Assembly (NCBI GenBank): GCA_035544215.1
Contig: DATKHY010000007.1
Coordinates: forward strand, 682,001-746,000
Source: Candidatus Binatia bacterium
GTDB taxonomy: Bacteria; Vulcanimicrobiota; Vulcanimicrobiia; Vulcanimicrobiales; Vulcanimicrobiaceae
DNA length: 64,000 bases
Direction: 5' to 3'
Translations under genes and position numbers: made by a program
Shown here: one piece after another, positions 34,239 to 42,308 of the stretch
Layout of the letters: each line of letters starts with the position of its first letter
Numbering within the stretch: the stretch's first letter is position 1
The notes under the pieces: generated by a model
Told to the model about the DNA's origin: nothing
The model's input: the letters and a program-made list of their open reading frames with translations, nothing else
The model's database searches: none

Positions 34239-34517
34239 TCAATTGGCAGATTCGAGCAGCGACTGCAGTTGCGAAACGTGCGCCGTAAATGCCTCGCGAC
34301 CACGCTTGGTGAGGCGATAGCGTGTGAGCGGGCGCCGGTTGACGAAGCTCTTCTCCTCAGCGACGTAACCGGCATCGACGAGTTTGCTCAGGTGCGCGCC
34401 GAGGTTGCCGTTGCTGACGTCAAGCGCTCGAGCCAGCTCCGAAAAAGCCACCCAATCGAAGTTCAGGAGCTCCGCGATAACGCCGAGTCGGACCTTCGAC
34501 AGCAAGAGTTCGTCCAT
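34239..34517 (-). CDS. Winged-helix transcriptional regulator
   Basis: 92 residues forming a single winged helix: FSELARALDVSNGNLGAHLSKLVDAGYV is the recognition region and RRPLTRYRLTKRGREAFTAHVSQL the wing and C-terminal helix. This matches small MarR/PadR-like DNA-binding proteins usually placed beside ABC exporters. It probably controls its own operon (membrane proteins, ATPase, permease). No ligand-binding domain is present. Confidence 0.85.
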   Translation of the reverse strand: MDELLLSKVRLGVIAELLNFDWVAFSELARALDVSNGNLGAHLSKLVDAGYVAEEKSFVNRRPLTRYRLTKRGREAFTAHVSQLQSLLESAN

Positions 34518-34532
34518 TTCCTAAACAGCGGC

Positions 34533-35111
34533 TTATTCGCGAGCCAACAGTTCGCTTACACCGAACCCGCCGTAGCCGGCCAGCATTCCGAAGGCGAGGA
34601 CGTAGCCCGCGATGCTCGTAGGTGCGAAGTTGGCTGCGATGAGGCAGGCGACGACGATCACGCCTGCGATTTGCGCGCGACGGTTTCCGTGCATGCCGAT
34701 GTAGAACAGCACGATCGCCTCGGCGACGCTCCAGATCCCCGCCGACGCCAATCCTGAAAAGATCCGGTACGCGGCGGCATCGGCCACGAACGCCAGCGCG
34801 AGCGTCAGCCACAGTACGTTGAAGAATTCACGCTGAATGAGCGAGCTGCGGGAAAGCATATGTCGCGTCCGTCGCGCTCGAACGATCGAGAAGATCGTGC
34901 AGGCGGCGATGACTACCGGAATCGACCAGAGCGCGCCGGCCGGAACCGCGCCGTTATCGAAAAGCTGGAATACGGTTGGGACGAACGCAGAGCCCGCTCC
35001 CCATACCGCGAAATACTCGCCGCCCGCACATAGCCGCTGCTGCGACTCGGCCAGAATGCGGTCGACCATCTCGATATGGTCGCGCGCCTCGGAGGCGTTG
35101 AGATGGTCCAC
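34533..35111 (-). CDS. Multi-pass membrane protein of unknown function
   Basis: 192 residues. A hydrophilic N-terminus (HLNASEARDHIEMVDRILAESQQRL) is followed by five to six hydrophobic segments and a C-terminal GVSELLARE. I do not recognise a characterised family. Genes of this shape often accompany small winged-helix regulators and ABC exporters. The GTG start lies one base after the stop of the upstream small membrane gene. Confidence 0.7.
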   Translation of the reverse strand: MDHLNASEARDHIEMVDRILAESQQRLCAGGEYFAVWGAGSAFVPTVFQLFDNGAVPAGALWSIPVVIAACTIFSIVRARRTRHMLSRSSLIQREFFNVLWLTLALAFVADAAAYRIFSGLASAGIWSVAEAIVLFYIGMHGNRRAQIAGVIVVACLIAANFAPTSIAGYVLAFGMLAGYGGFGVSELLARE

Positions 35112-35112
35112 G

Positions 35113-35325
35113 TCAGACCTCCATCGCCCAGGCCGCGAGCGCTAAGCCGCCGAGCAGCGCGATGGCCCACGCTACCGCGCCTCTCCGCGGGTCGTCGGGC
35201 AGCGCACGCCATAAAAGCGCTACGAGATAGCCATAGCCTGCCCAAACAAGCGCTAGCCTTCCCAAACATGGCCCGCTCTGGTCAGTTGTTGTGGCATAAG
35301 GCTGGCGCAGAATAATCTGTTTCAT
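35113..35325 (-). CDS. Small two-helix membrane protein
   Basis: 70 residues. After a polar start (MKQIILRQPYATTTDQSGP) two hydrophobic segments follow, separated by RALPDDPRRGA. It is first in the ABC/regulator operon. No family recognised. A TTGACG hexamer (complement of 35360-35365) lies about 35 bases upstream and could be a -35, but I see no good -10 at 16-18 bases. Confidence 0.6.
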   Translation of the reverse strand: MKQIILRQPYATTTDQSGPCLGRLALVWAGYGYLVALLWRALPDDPRRGAVAWAIALLGGLALAAWAMEV

Positions 35326-35390
35326 AGACTACTCTGTAATAACATACCTCTGAACCGGCCGTCAAGTGGGTCCGCCGACCTTTTGCGGCG

Positions 35391-35420
35391 TTGACGGTAG
35401 GCGCCGGGCCCTGGTATCGT
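35391..35420 (+). promoter_or_regulatory. Candidate promoter for rplU
   Basis: TTGACG and TATCGT are separated by 18 bases, ending 9 bases before the rplU start codon. The -35 matches at five of six positions, the -10 at four. Transcription would start almost at the ATG, giving a very short leader. Suggestive only. Confidence 0.35.
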
Positions 35421-35429
35421 ACCGAGGTC

Positions 35430-35744
35430 ATGTACGCGATCATCGAATCCGGCGGCAAGCAATACCGAGTCGCCGAGGGCGACGTCATCCGCTGCGATCT
35501 GATCGCGAGCGAGGTCGGTTCCGAGGTGACCTTCGACCGCGTGGTCCTCGCGGGAAGCGAGGAAGCCGTCAAGGTGGGCAGCCCGATGCTGGACGGCGCG
35601 AGCGTCAGCGGCACGGTCCTGCGCCACGCCAAGGACAAGAAAATCTTGGTCTTCCGCTACAAGCCGAAGAAGCGGGTGCGCAAGCTCAACGGCCACCGCC
35701 AGCCCTACGCCGAAGTCAAGATCACCAAGATAACGCTTCCCTAA
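35430..35744 (+). CDS. rplU: 50S ribosomal protein L21
   Basis: 104 residues: MYAIIESGGKQYRVAEGDVI at the start, and the C-terminal KRVRKLNGHRQPYAEVKITKI (reading HRQPY as in L21 proteins). A large-subunit protein that binds 23S rRNA. The ATG is preceded by CCGAGGTC. It is followed at 23 bases by prp, the usual neighbour, but the usual next gene rpmA (L27) is absent. Confidence 0.96.
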   Translation: MYAIIESGGKQYRVAEGDVIRCDLIASEVGSEVTFDRVVLAGSEEAVKVGSPMLDGASVSGTVLRHAKDKKILVFRYKPKKRVRKLNGHRQPYAEVKITKITLP

Positions 35745-35767
35745 AAGGGCGGGCTCCTAAAAACGCC

Positions 35768-36166
35768 GTGCTCGAGGTCACTTTCTACCGGGACGAACGC
35801 GATCGTCTTGCCGGAATATCCGCGCGCGGCCACGCCGATTTCGCCGAACACGGGCAGGATATCGTCTGCGCGGCGGTTTCGGCGGTCTTGCAGGCTGCGC
35901 GCCTTGGGCTCGAGGAGCACGCCGGCGTTGAGCTCGAGGCCCGTCAGACGCATGGCGCACTGCGTCTGCGCTGGCCGGAGGAGCGGCGCGATCTAGCCAG
36001 CCTGCACGCGATCGTCGCGACCGCGGAGCTCGCCGTCGCGCAGATCGCGGGCCGCTTCCCCGATCACGTGCGGGTGCGGCGCCGCCGCGTCACACCCGAA
36101 CCGAGAGGCAAGCCCTCGGGACGGGTAACAAACGTGGCAGACCGAAGGAGACGTTACGATGTCTGA
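35768..36166 (+). CDS. prp: Ribosomal-processing cysteine protease Prp
   Basis: A 132-residue protein matching the Prp/YsxB family. The catalytic histidine is in SARGHADFAEHGQDIVCAAVS and the catalytic cysteine in DIVCAAVSAVL. In Firmicutes, Prp trims the N-terminal extension of L27. The GTG start follows rplU. Its C-terminal 35 residues (VRVRRRRVTPEPRGKP and on) extend past the family core and are strongly basic. Because rpmA is not downstream, its substrate gene must be elsewhere. It overlaps the next gene by 8 bases. Confidence 0.85.
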   Translation: MLEVTFYRDERDRLAGISARGHADFAEHGQDIVCAAVSAVLQAARLGLEEHAGVELEARQTHGALRLRWPEERRDLASLHAIVATAELAVAQIAGRFPDHVRVRRRRVTPEPRGKPSGRVTNVADRRRRYDV

Positions 36167-36431
36167 AAGTTTTCGTACGACGCCACCCGACCAGTCGTGG
36201 TCGACCAGTCCAGGCAACGGTTATCAGGGCGAGCGGCCCGCGCACTCCGACGACGACGCGAGCGAAGCCGGGAAAGTCGTGCTCGTAGGCCTGCTCGGCG
36301 GACTCGTTTCGGCCGCCGGGTACATGATCTATCGCCGCCTGCCCGACGAGCAGAGACAACGCCTCCATTCCCAGGTGCGCCAGCTCGTGCAGGAGCGTAT
36401 CACCGAGCTCCGCCGGAACTTCAATATCTAG
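36159..36431 (+). CDS. Single-pass membrane protein of unknown function
   Basis: 90 residues. A polar, disordered-looking first 35 residues (SESFRTTPPDQSWSTSPGNG) precede one hydrophobic helix (VVLVGLLGGLVSAAGYMIY) and a charged amphipathic C-terminal helix (DEQRQRLHSQVRQLVQERI). It occupies the place where rpmA usually sits but has no L27 similarity. It is translationally overlapped with prp (ATGTCTGA). Confidence 0.65.
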   Translation: MSESFRTTPPDQSWSTSPGNGYQGERPAHSDDDASEAGKVVLVGLLGGLVSAAGYMIYRRLPDEQRQRLHSQVRQLVQERITELRRNFNI

Positions 36432-36676
36432 ACGCGAGGCTCGCTATCTGGACGGGGCTCGGTTTCGGGGGCATCCGGCGGCGGGGGCGCGGGAGGAGGC
36501 ATCGACGCTTCGGGGCCCTCGGCGGCGCGCTCCATCTCGACGATGAAGGAGTGCGACGTGCTTTGAACCTCGCGCATGAACCGGCCCGCCTGACGCATGA
36601 CCTTGGGCAGCCGGTCGGGCCCGAAGAGCAAGAGGGCGAGGACGGAGACGACGAGGATGTCGGGTACCGAGAACAT
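36428..36676 (-). CDS. Twin-arginine translocase TatA/TatB-type subunit
   Basis: 82 residues: MFSVPDILVVSVLALLLFGPDRLPKV is the N-terminal helix plus the hallmark FGPxxLP hinge of TatA/TatB. It is followed by an amphipathic helix (MRQAGRFMREVQ) and a proline-rich tail. It acts in Tat protein export. It cannot be assigned to TatA or TatB with confidence; the long Pro tail and the VMRQAGRFM helix fit either. It overlaps the small membrane protein gene by four bases tail to tail. Confidence 0.88.
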   Translation of the reverse strand: MFSVPDILVVSVLALLLFGPDRLPKVMRQAGRFMREVQSTSHSFIVEMERAAEGPEASMPPPAPPPPDAPETEPRPDSEPRV

Positions 36677-36768
36677 CGGAGCCTATCTTTCCGGAGGCAT
36701 CGCTGGACTTCCGCCGCCCGTCGCGGGAGGGCTTACCTCGGAACCCGTGCAAGCATCAGGACCCGCCC

Positions 36769-37251
36769 GTGAAGATCATCTATACACGCGGCAACCGCAC
36801 CGAAACGCTGGCCTCGCTGGCGACGTTGCGGAAGATCCTTAACCGGTTCGTTGCGCATCGCGTCTTCTACGAAGTGTCGAGTCGCAGCAAACGCGGGCAT
36901 GAGTTCTTTTCCGCGAAGAACGTCTTCGTGGTGGGATTGATCGAGGTAACCAACTTCGACCATCTCAAGATCCTCATCTTCGACGCGAACTGTCAAGCGC
37001 ACTCGGTCGAGATCATCAATCCGCAGACGATGCGGATCTATGACGAGCTTCCGGGTCGCGGCTTCGCCGTCTCCTTCATCAGCGGCGATCAAAGCGGCGT
37101 CGAGACGCGCTGTTACATCCGAGACGAGGGCGAGGATAGCGCTACGGTCCACGAGCGGACCGCGCTGGAAAAGATCACGCTGCCGCAACTCTTCGAATAC
37201 CTCGAAGAGATCACCGCGGCCGAGCCCGCCTCCAAAAAGTCGAAGGGTTAG
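36769..37251 (+). CDS. Conserved hypothetical protein
   Basis: 160 residues with no signal peptide or membrane helix. The start MKIIYTRGNRTETLASLATL is followed by a mixed alpha/beta pattern with strands such as NVFVVGLIEVTNFDHLKILIFDANC and GFAVSFISGDQSGVETRCYIR, then an acidic helix and lysine-rich end. I do not recognise a family. The codon usage and frame length look genuine. It begins with GTG and overlaps the convergent TPR gene by 41 bases. Confidence 0.55.
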   Translation: MKIIYTRGNRTETLASLATLRKILNRFVAHRVFYEVSSRSKRGHEFFSAKNVFVVGLIEVTNFDHLKILIFDANCQAHSVEIINPQTMRIYDELPGRGFAVSFISGDQSGVETRCYIRDEGEDSATVHERTALEKITLPQLFEYLEEITAAEPASKKSKG

Positions 37252-37717
37252 TGCGCGAACGCTGCTCGAGCCGCTGGGCCTCGCGCAGCGATCGAACCGA
37301 GTCCGCGATGCGTCCCAATCGCTTGTACGCGACGCCGAGGTTGAGATGCGCGAGGGCGTACTCCCGGTCGCTCGAGATGGCGCGCTCGTAGTGCGCGATT
37401 GCGCCCTGCACGTCGCCATCTTCGAGCAGCAGGTTTCCGAGATTCGTTAGGGCCGGGGCGTAGCCGCCCACCGATTCGAGCGCGGCAGCGAAGTCGTCGC
37501 GCGCGAGCTCGCGCCGGTCGAGCCCGACGCGCGCGACGCCGCGCTTGTTGAGCAGAAGGGCGCGCTCAACGGGCGAGCTCGGACGCTCGAGCAACTCGCC
37601 GAGGGCGCTTTCGGCGGCGGCAAACTCGCCGCGCTCGAGTGCGGTCAGCGCGGAAGCAATTGGGTCGTTCTTCCTGAACACTGTATGCCGTTCTATGTTC
37701 ACGATCGACGTCGTCAC
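37211..37717 (-). CDS. TPR repeat protein
   Basis: About 168 residues with three to four tetratricopeptide repeats: LTALERGEFAAAESALGEL, APALTNLGNLLLEDGDVQGA and ALAHLNLGVAYKRLGRIADS. TPR arrays mediate protein contacts. Cytoplasmic; partner unknown. The GTG start is uncertain because it overlaps the divergent trmD start; an in-frame GTG 15 bases inside is a reasonable alternative. Confidence 0.75.
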   Translation of the reverse strand: MTTSIVNIERHTVFRKNDPIASALTALERGEFAAAESALGELLERPSSPVERALLLNKRGVARVGLDRRELARDDFAAALESVGGYAPALTNLGNLLLEDGDVQGAIAHYERAISSDREYALAHLNLGVAYKRLGRIADSVRSLREAQRLEQRSRTNPSTFWRRARPR

Positions 37718-38402
37718 GCTTTTCCCGGAGCTCTTCGCGCCGTTCGTCGGGCTGTCGATAGTCGGGCGCGCGATCGAACGCGAGCTAGTGGCCGTGCGCT
37801 ACCACCACCTCCTCGACGAGCTCGGGGAGGGAGAGCGAGCCGACGACGCCCCATTCGGCGGCGGCGCGGGCATGGTGCTGCGCATCGAGCCGATAGCGCG
37901 CGCCCTCGATCGGATTGCCGCCCAGGCGCCCGTAGGCGAGCAGCGCGCGATCGTCGTGCCAAGCCCGAGCGGACGCCCGTTTAAGCAGCGGGAGGCCGCA
38001 CGCTGGGCAGACTCGGACCGGCTGGTCATCGTCTGCGGCCATTACGAGGGCATCGACGACCGCCTGGGCCGGCTCTATCCGCTGGAAGAATGGTCGCTGG
38101 GCGATTTCGTGCTGACAGGAGGCGAGATTCCGGCGCTGGTGTTCATGGATGCGACGGTGCGCCTGCTCCCGGGCGTGCTGCGAGCGGAGTCGCTCGAAAG
38201 CGAGTCATTTGCCGCCGGCGCACTGGACTATCCGAGCTTCACCCGCCCCGCAACTTTCCGCGGCGTGGACGTGCCGGAGGTGCTTCTCTCGGGGAACCAC
38301 GCCAAAATCGCCGAGTGGCGCCGCGAGCAATCGCGCCTGCGTACGCAGGCCCTCCGGCGGGACCTGCTGGAGAACGGCTTGCAGGCTCAGGAAGGCCCAT
38401 GA
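37695..38402 (+). CDS. trmD: tRNA (guanine-37-N1)-methyltransferase
   Basis: 235 residues. [69 protein letters not shown] and [16 protein letters not shown] are the standard TrmD blocks, including the knotted SAM-binding site. It methylates G37 of tRNAs to prevent frameshifting. It precedes rplS as in most bacteria; rpsP and rimM are not adjacent here. Confidence 0.96.
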   Translation: MFTIDVVTLFPELFAPFVGLSIVGRAIERELVAVRYHHLLDELGEGERADDAPFGGGAGMVLRIEPIARALDRIAAQAPVGEQRAIVVPSPSGRPFKQREAARWADSDRLVIVCGHYEGIDDRLGRLYPLEEWSLGDFVLTGGEIPALVFMDATVRLLPGVLRAESLESESFAAGALDYPSFTRPATFRGVDVPEVLLSGNHAKIAEWRREQSRLRTQALRRDLLENGLQAQEGP

Positions 38403-38418
38403 TAGCATAGGGCGTTGT

Positions 38419-38443
38419 GCCGGGCTCCGCGCCCGGCTATTCT
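38419..38443 (+). terminator. Hairpin in the trmD-rplS gap
   Basis: GCCGGGC and GCCCGGC form a seven-pair stem with a five-base loop, followed by TATTCTTT. It could be a weak terminator, attenuator or the L19 mRNA leader structure. Confidence 0.45.
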
Positions 38444-38475
38444 TTGCGCCGCTTTCGCATGGCAGGATTTGCATC

Positions 38476-38829
38476 ATGAACGTCATCGATGTCCTCAACC
38501 GCGACCAAGTCAAGGACGGAATTCCTCAGTTCCGGGCCGGCGACACGGTTAAGGTTTTTTCCAAGGTCACCGAGGGCGGCAAGGAACGGACGCAGATGTT
38601 CGAGGGCGTCGTCATCGTGCGCAAGGGCGGCGGCAGCGGCGAATCGATCACGGTCCGCCGGATCGCGCACGGCGTCGGAGTCGAGAAGACGTTCCTTTTG
38701 CACAGCCCGCGCGTCGAGCGGATCGAAGTGGGCAAACGTGGCGTCGTCTCGCGCAGCCGGCTGTACTATTTGAGCGAAAAGGTCGGTAAGGCCGCTCGCA
38801 TCAAGGAAAAGAAAGCCAAAGGAACCTGA
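38476..38829 (+). CDS. rplS: 50S ribosomal protein L19
   Basis: 117 residues: [39 protein letters not shown] and [27 protein letters not shown] cover the L19 core, with a lysine-rich tail. It sits at the subunit interface. The stop is in frame with the following signal peptidase gene, which bounds that gene's start. Confidence 0.96.
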   Translation: MNVIDVLNRDQVKDGIPQFRAGDTVKVFSKVTEGGKERTQMFEGVVIVRKGGGSGESITVRRIAHGVGVEKTFLLHSPRVERIEVGKRGVVSRSRLYYLSEKVGKAARIKEKKAKGT

Positions 38830-38838
38830 CGCGCCGCG

Positions 38839-39531
38839 CTGACACCGCTCCAACTCATCGCTTTCGTTTGTATCTTGGGTATCGCGCGAATCGCAATCTC
38901 CACAAAGCCGTTCGCGACGGGTGCCGCGAGCGCCCCCGCCGCGACGGTCCGCGGATATCTCGACGCGCTGATCGCCGTCGGTTTGGCCGCGCTGTTCCTG
39001 ATCACGTTCGTCATCCGCACGTTTTACATTCCGTCGGTATCGATGGTGCCGACGCTGCAGGTTCGCGACGTCGTGCTCGTGGACGAGATTGCGTATCGTT
39101 TGCACGCGCCTGCTGTCGGCGACGTCGCCGTGTTCACGCCGCCGGTCGATTCGGGCGGGAGCGATTACGTCAAGCGCGTGATCGGCGTGCCGGGAGACAG
39201 CATCGTGATCGCAGACGGCGTCGTCTACCGGAACGGGACCCCGCTGCGCGAGCCCTACGAGAACCAGCCCCCACGCTACACGCTGACGATTCGAGACTAC
39301 GGCATCTACGTGAACGGGCGCGCGCTCGATCCACATCTGGCGAACATCCCCGCGCGCTCCATGTGGCAGGCACCGGATCGCATCCCCAAGGCCTCGTATT
39401 TCATGCTCGGAGACAACCGCAATTACTCCGATGATTCGCACGTCTGGGGATTCGCGAGGTCGGGCGGCCTCGTCGGGCGAGCCTTCCTCATCCTCTGGCC
39501 GCTGGGCCGCGTGCGCGCGCTAGAGAAGTGA
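38839..39531 (+). CDS. lepB: Signal peptidase I (first of three)
   Basis: Membrane serine protease removing signal peptides. Catalytic serine in YIPSVSMVPTLQ and lysine in DYVKRVIGVPGDS, then GDNRNYSDDSHVWGF. Start logic: the next gene, a close paralogue, begins MTPYELLAIVAVIGAARA. This frame shows LTPLQLIAFVCILGIARIA in the same place, so translation most likely begins at a CTG at 38839. The next conventional start would be a TTG 36 bases later (38875), which would remove the first membrane helix. An in-frame stop at 38827 excludes anything upstream. Confidence 0.88.
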   Translation: MTPLQLIAFVCILGIARIAISTKPFATGAASAPAATVRGYLDALIAVGLAALFLITFVIRTFYIPSVSMVPTLQVRDVVLVDEIAYRLHAPAVGDVAVFTPPVDSGGSDYVKRVIGVPGDSIVIADGVVYRNGTPLREPYENQPPRYTLTIRDYGIYVNGRALDPHLANIPARSMWQAPDRIPKASYFMLGDNRNYSDDSHVWGFARSGGLVGRAFLILWPLGRVRALEK

Positions 39532-39538
39532 TTCGGAA

Positions 39539-40273
39539 ATGACTCCGTACGAGCTGCTCGCGATCGTGGCCGTCATCGGCGCCGCTCGCGCGGTTCTTTC
39601 GCTGCGGCCGGTCGTCGCGGGCTCCTCGGGCCGCAGCACCGCCATCGCCCGCGAGTTTCTGGATCCGTTCATCATCGCCGGGATCGCCGCGTGGGTGCTG
39701 ATCACGTTCGTGGCCCGAACCTACTACATCCCCTCCGGCTCGATGCTGCCGACGCTGCAGATACACGACGTCCTGCTCGTCGACAAGTTCGAGTACCGGT
39801 TCCGCGCTCCGCGAGAAGGCGAGATCGTGGTCTTCCCGCCCCCTGTTCCGACGCCCGACGACTTCATCAAGCGCGTGATCGGGCGGCCGGGCGACACGCT
39901 GCGCATCGCCGGCGGAACGGTCTTTCTCAACGGAACGCCGATGAAAGAGCCCTACGTCGCCGAGAAACCGAGCTACAGCCTCGAAATCCGCGACCACGGC
40001 ATCTACGTCAGCTACGGTGCCGGCTGGCAGCGCCTCGACCCCAGTGCCGCCAACGTTCCGCCCGCCGCCATGTGGAGTGCCGCCAATCGCATCCCGCCCC
40101 ACTGCTACATCATGCTCGGCGACAACCGCAACGATTCGGAGGATTCGCACATCTGGGGATTCGCGCAAGACGCCGGACGTTTTGCTACCGGGGCGCGCAG
40201 CGACGCGCCGGCCGGATTTACCGGACGCGCCTTCCTGATCTTCTGGCCCCCATCGCAAGCCAAGATTCTGTAG
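39539..40273 (+). CDS. lepB: Signal peptidase I (second of three)
   Basis: 244 residues. Two N-terminal hydrophobic segments, catalytic serine in YIPSGSMLPTLQ, lysine in DDFIKRVIGRPGD and the C-terminal MLGDNRNDSEDSHIWGF. It is about 50% identical by eye to the previous gene and clearly a tandem duplicate. Seven bases separate the two. Confidence 0.93.
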   Translation: MTPYELLAIVAVIGAARAVLSLRPVVAGSSGRSTAIAREFLDPFIIAGIAAWVLITFVARTYYIPSGSMLPTLQIHDVLLVDKFEYRFRAPREGEIVVFPPPVPTPDDFIKRVIGRPGDTLRIAGGTVFLNGTPMKEPYVAEKPSYSLEIRDHGIYVSYGAGWQRLDPSAANVPPAAMWSAANRIPPHCYIMLGDNRNDSEDSHIWGFAQDAGRFATGARSDAPAGFTGRAFLIFWPPSQAKIL

Positions 40274-40296
40274 CGCGGTAAGCGAAGTCGCCTTTC

Positions 40297-40806
40297 GTGG
40301 TCCGCTTCTTGCGATGGCGATCGGTGGCGAACCTGGCCTGGCAGCTCGCGGTGCTCGCACTGCTGATTGCAGCCTTCTTCGTCCCCCCACGGCAAGTCTC
40401 GGGTCTCTCGATGGAGCCGTACATCCGCTCCGGCGAGTACGTCCTCATCAACACCTTCGCATACCGGCTGGCGCAGCCTCGGCGCGGCGAGATCGTCGCG
40501 TTCCGGCATGATAGCGACTCGCGCGGGGTCTTCATCAAGCGCGTCGTCGGGTTGCCTGGCGATCGCATTCGCATCGTTCGGGGTCAGGTCTACCTCAACG
40601 GCGCCAAGCTCGACGAACCGTACGTCCAGCATGCCGACGACCACACCTTCGCGGAGACGACCGTGCCTGCCGCGACGGTCTACGTGCTCGGCGACAACCG
40701 CGCGGAGAGCGAAGATTCGCGCTTCTTCGGGCCGGTGACCGACGATCGTCTGATCGGCCGCGCCGTCGCCGGGATCTGGCCGCCGCGCATTCTGGGCGGG
40801 CTGTGA
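40297..40806 (+). CDS. lepB: Signal peptidase I (third of three)
   Basis: 169 residues, shorter and with a single N-terminal membrane helix. Serine in VSGLSMEPYIRSGE, lysine in VFIKRVVGLPGDRI and C-terminal VLGDNRAESEDSRFFG. It is more divergent than the first two and resembles Bacillus SipS-size enzymes. It follows the second gene by 23 bases with a GTG start. Confidence 0.93.
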   Translation: MVRFLRWRSVANLAWQLAVLALLIAAFFVPPRQVSGLSMEPYIRSGEYVLINTFAYRLAQPRRGEIVAFRHDSDSRGVFIKRVVGLPGDRIRIVRGQVYLNGAKLDEPYVQHADDHTFAETTVPAATVYVLGDNRAESEDSRFFGPVTDDRLIGRAVAGIWPPRILGGL

Positions 40807-40810
40807 CGCC

Positions 40811-41617
40811 TTGCGGAGCTCTTCTGGGAACTATCCGGGCCACATGGTGCAGACCACGCGCCGCATCCGGGAATACCTGCGGGTCATCGACGTCGTCGTC
40901 GAGGTCGTCGACGCGCGAATCCCCCGCACCGGCAGGGCGCCGCTGCTGGAACAGCTCGCGGGCAGTCGCCTTCGGTTCGTGGCGTTGAACCGAGACGACT
41001 TGGCCGACCCCGCGACGACGCGCCTCTGGCTCGAGGAGCTCGCCGCGCGCAGCGCGCAGGCGCTGGCGATCGACGGCCGGAAGCGCGGCAGCGTCGCGCG
41101 TCTCGCCACCGCGATCGAAGGTTTCTCGCGTCGCGACGGCCGCGCCGCGAAGGTCGCCCGCGCGATGATCGTCGGACTGCCGAACTGCGGGAAATCCACC
41201 ATCGTCAATGCGCTTCTGCGCAGAGGAGCGGCCAAGACCGAAGACCGCGCGGGCGTCACGCGGCAGATGCAGTGGTTTCGGCTCGCTCCCAACGTCGAGG
41301 TGATGGACACGCCGGGGGTGCTGCCGCCGAAAATTTCCGGCGACGCCGCGCAGTGGAAGCTCGCGATTTGCGGCGCCTTGGCGAGCAATCGCTACGACCC
41401 CGCCGAGGTCGCCGGCGAATTTCACAACTGGCTAATCGAACGGCGCCCGCGCTCGAAGGTTCCCGACCTGCAGACCTTCGCGTCCGAGCGGGGCTTCGTC
41501 CGGCGCGGCGGAGACGTGGACTATCACAACGCGGCACAGTCCTACATCAGCGCATTTAACGACGGCGTCTTCGGACGCATCTCGCTGGACGCTCCGGATG
41601 ACGCCGAAGCAGCGTAA
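40811..41617 (+). CDS. rbgA: Ribosome biogenesis GTPase A (YlqF)
   Basis: 268 residues, a circularly permuted GTPase. The N-terminal segment PGHMVQTTRRIREYLRVIDVVVEVVDARIP is followed by G4 (FVALNRDDL), then G1 GLPNCGKSTIVNAL, then G3 DTPGVLPP. The C-terminal RNA-binding half ends with DVDYHNAAQSYI. It is required for late 50S assembly. The TTG start lies four bases after the lepB stop. It overlaps rnhB by 20 bases. Confidence 0.92.
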   Translation: MRSSSGNYPGHMVQTTRRIREYLRVIDVVVEVVDARIPRTGRAPLLEQLAGSRLRFVALNRDDLADPATTRLWLEELAARSAQALAIDGRKRGSVARLATAIEGFSRRDGRAAKVARAMIVGLPNCGKSTIVNALLRRGAAKTEDRAGVTRQMQWFRLAPNVEVMDTPGVLPPKISGDAAQWKLAICGALASNRYDPAEVAGEFHNWLIERRPRSKVPDLQTFASERGFVRRGGDVDYHNAAQSYISAFNDGVFGRISLDAPDDAEAA

Positions 41618-42308
41618 GGCGCGCAACGCGTACGAGCGCGAGCGCCGCAGGCTGCATCGCCTGCACCGCTTCGAGTATGCGGCGCGCGAGCGCGGATTCG
41701 TGCTGGTCGGCGGCGTCGACGAGGTCGGGCGCGGACCGCTGGCCGGCCCGGTCGTCGCCGCCTGCGTCGTCGCGGAGCAGCCGCTCTTGGTACGGGGGCT
41801 GAACGATTCCAAACAAGTGCGCCCCGAAGTCCGGACGGAGATCGCCGAGATCATCAAGGTCCAAGCGACGGCGTGGGCGATCGGCAGCGCGAGCGTCGCC
41901 GAGATCGACCGGCTCAACATCTACTGGGCGAGCATCCTCGCGATGGAGCGCGCCATTGCCGCGCTGAGTTATGCGCCGCAGTATCTGATCACCGATGCCG
42001 TGAGGATTCGCTCGTTTGCCGGGCCGCAGGAGCCGCTGATTCACGGCGACGCACGCTGCGCTGTCGTCGCGGCGGCCTCGATCCTCGCGAAGGTCCACAG
42101 GGACGCACTGATGGTTGCGCTCGACGCGGAAGATTCCCGCTACGGCTACGCGCTGCACAAGGGCTATTCGACGCCATACCACATCGAGGCGCTGCGCGTG
42201 CACGGGCCGAGCGTCCATCATCGCGCCAACTGGGCACGCGTTCGTGACGCGCAGCTGGCGCTCGGCCTGGAATCGGTCGACGCGATGGAAGCGCTCGAAG
42301 TTGGATAA
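41598..42308 (+). CDS. rnhB: Ribonuclease HII
   Basis: 236 residues. GVDEVGRGPLAGPVVAACVV contains the catalytic Asp-Glu pair, GLNDSKQ and AIGSASVAEID follow, and HGDARCAVVAAASILAKVHRD carries the third carboxylate. It removes RNA from RNA/DNA hybrids. The N-terminal 35 residues are a basic extension not seen in all family members. Overlaps yraN. Confidence 0.94.
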   Translation: MTPKQRKARNAYERERRRLHRLHRFEYAARERGFVLVGGVDEVGRGPLAGPVVAACVVAEQPLLVRGLNDSKQVRPEVRTEIAEIIKVQATAWAIGSASVAEIDRLNIYWASILAMERAIAALSYAPQYLITDAVRIRSFAGPQEPLIHGDARCAVVAAASILAKVHRDALMVALDAEDSRYGYALHKGYSTPYHIEALRVHGPSVHHRANWARVRDAQLALGLESVDAMEALEVG

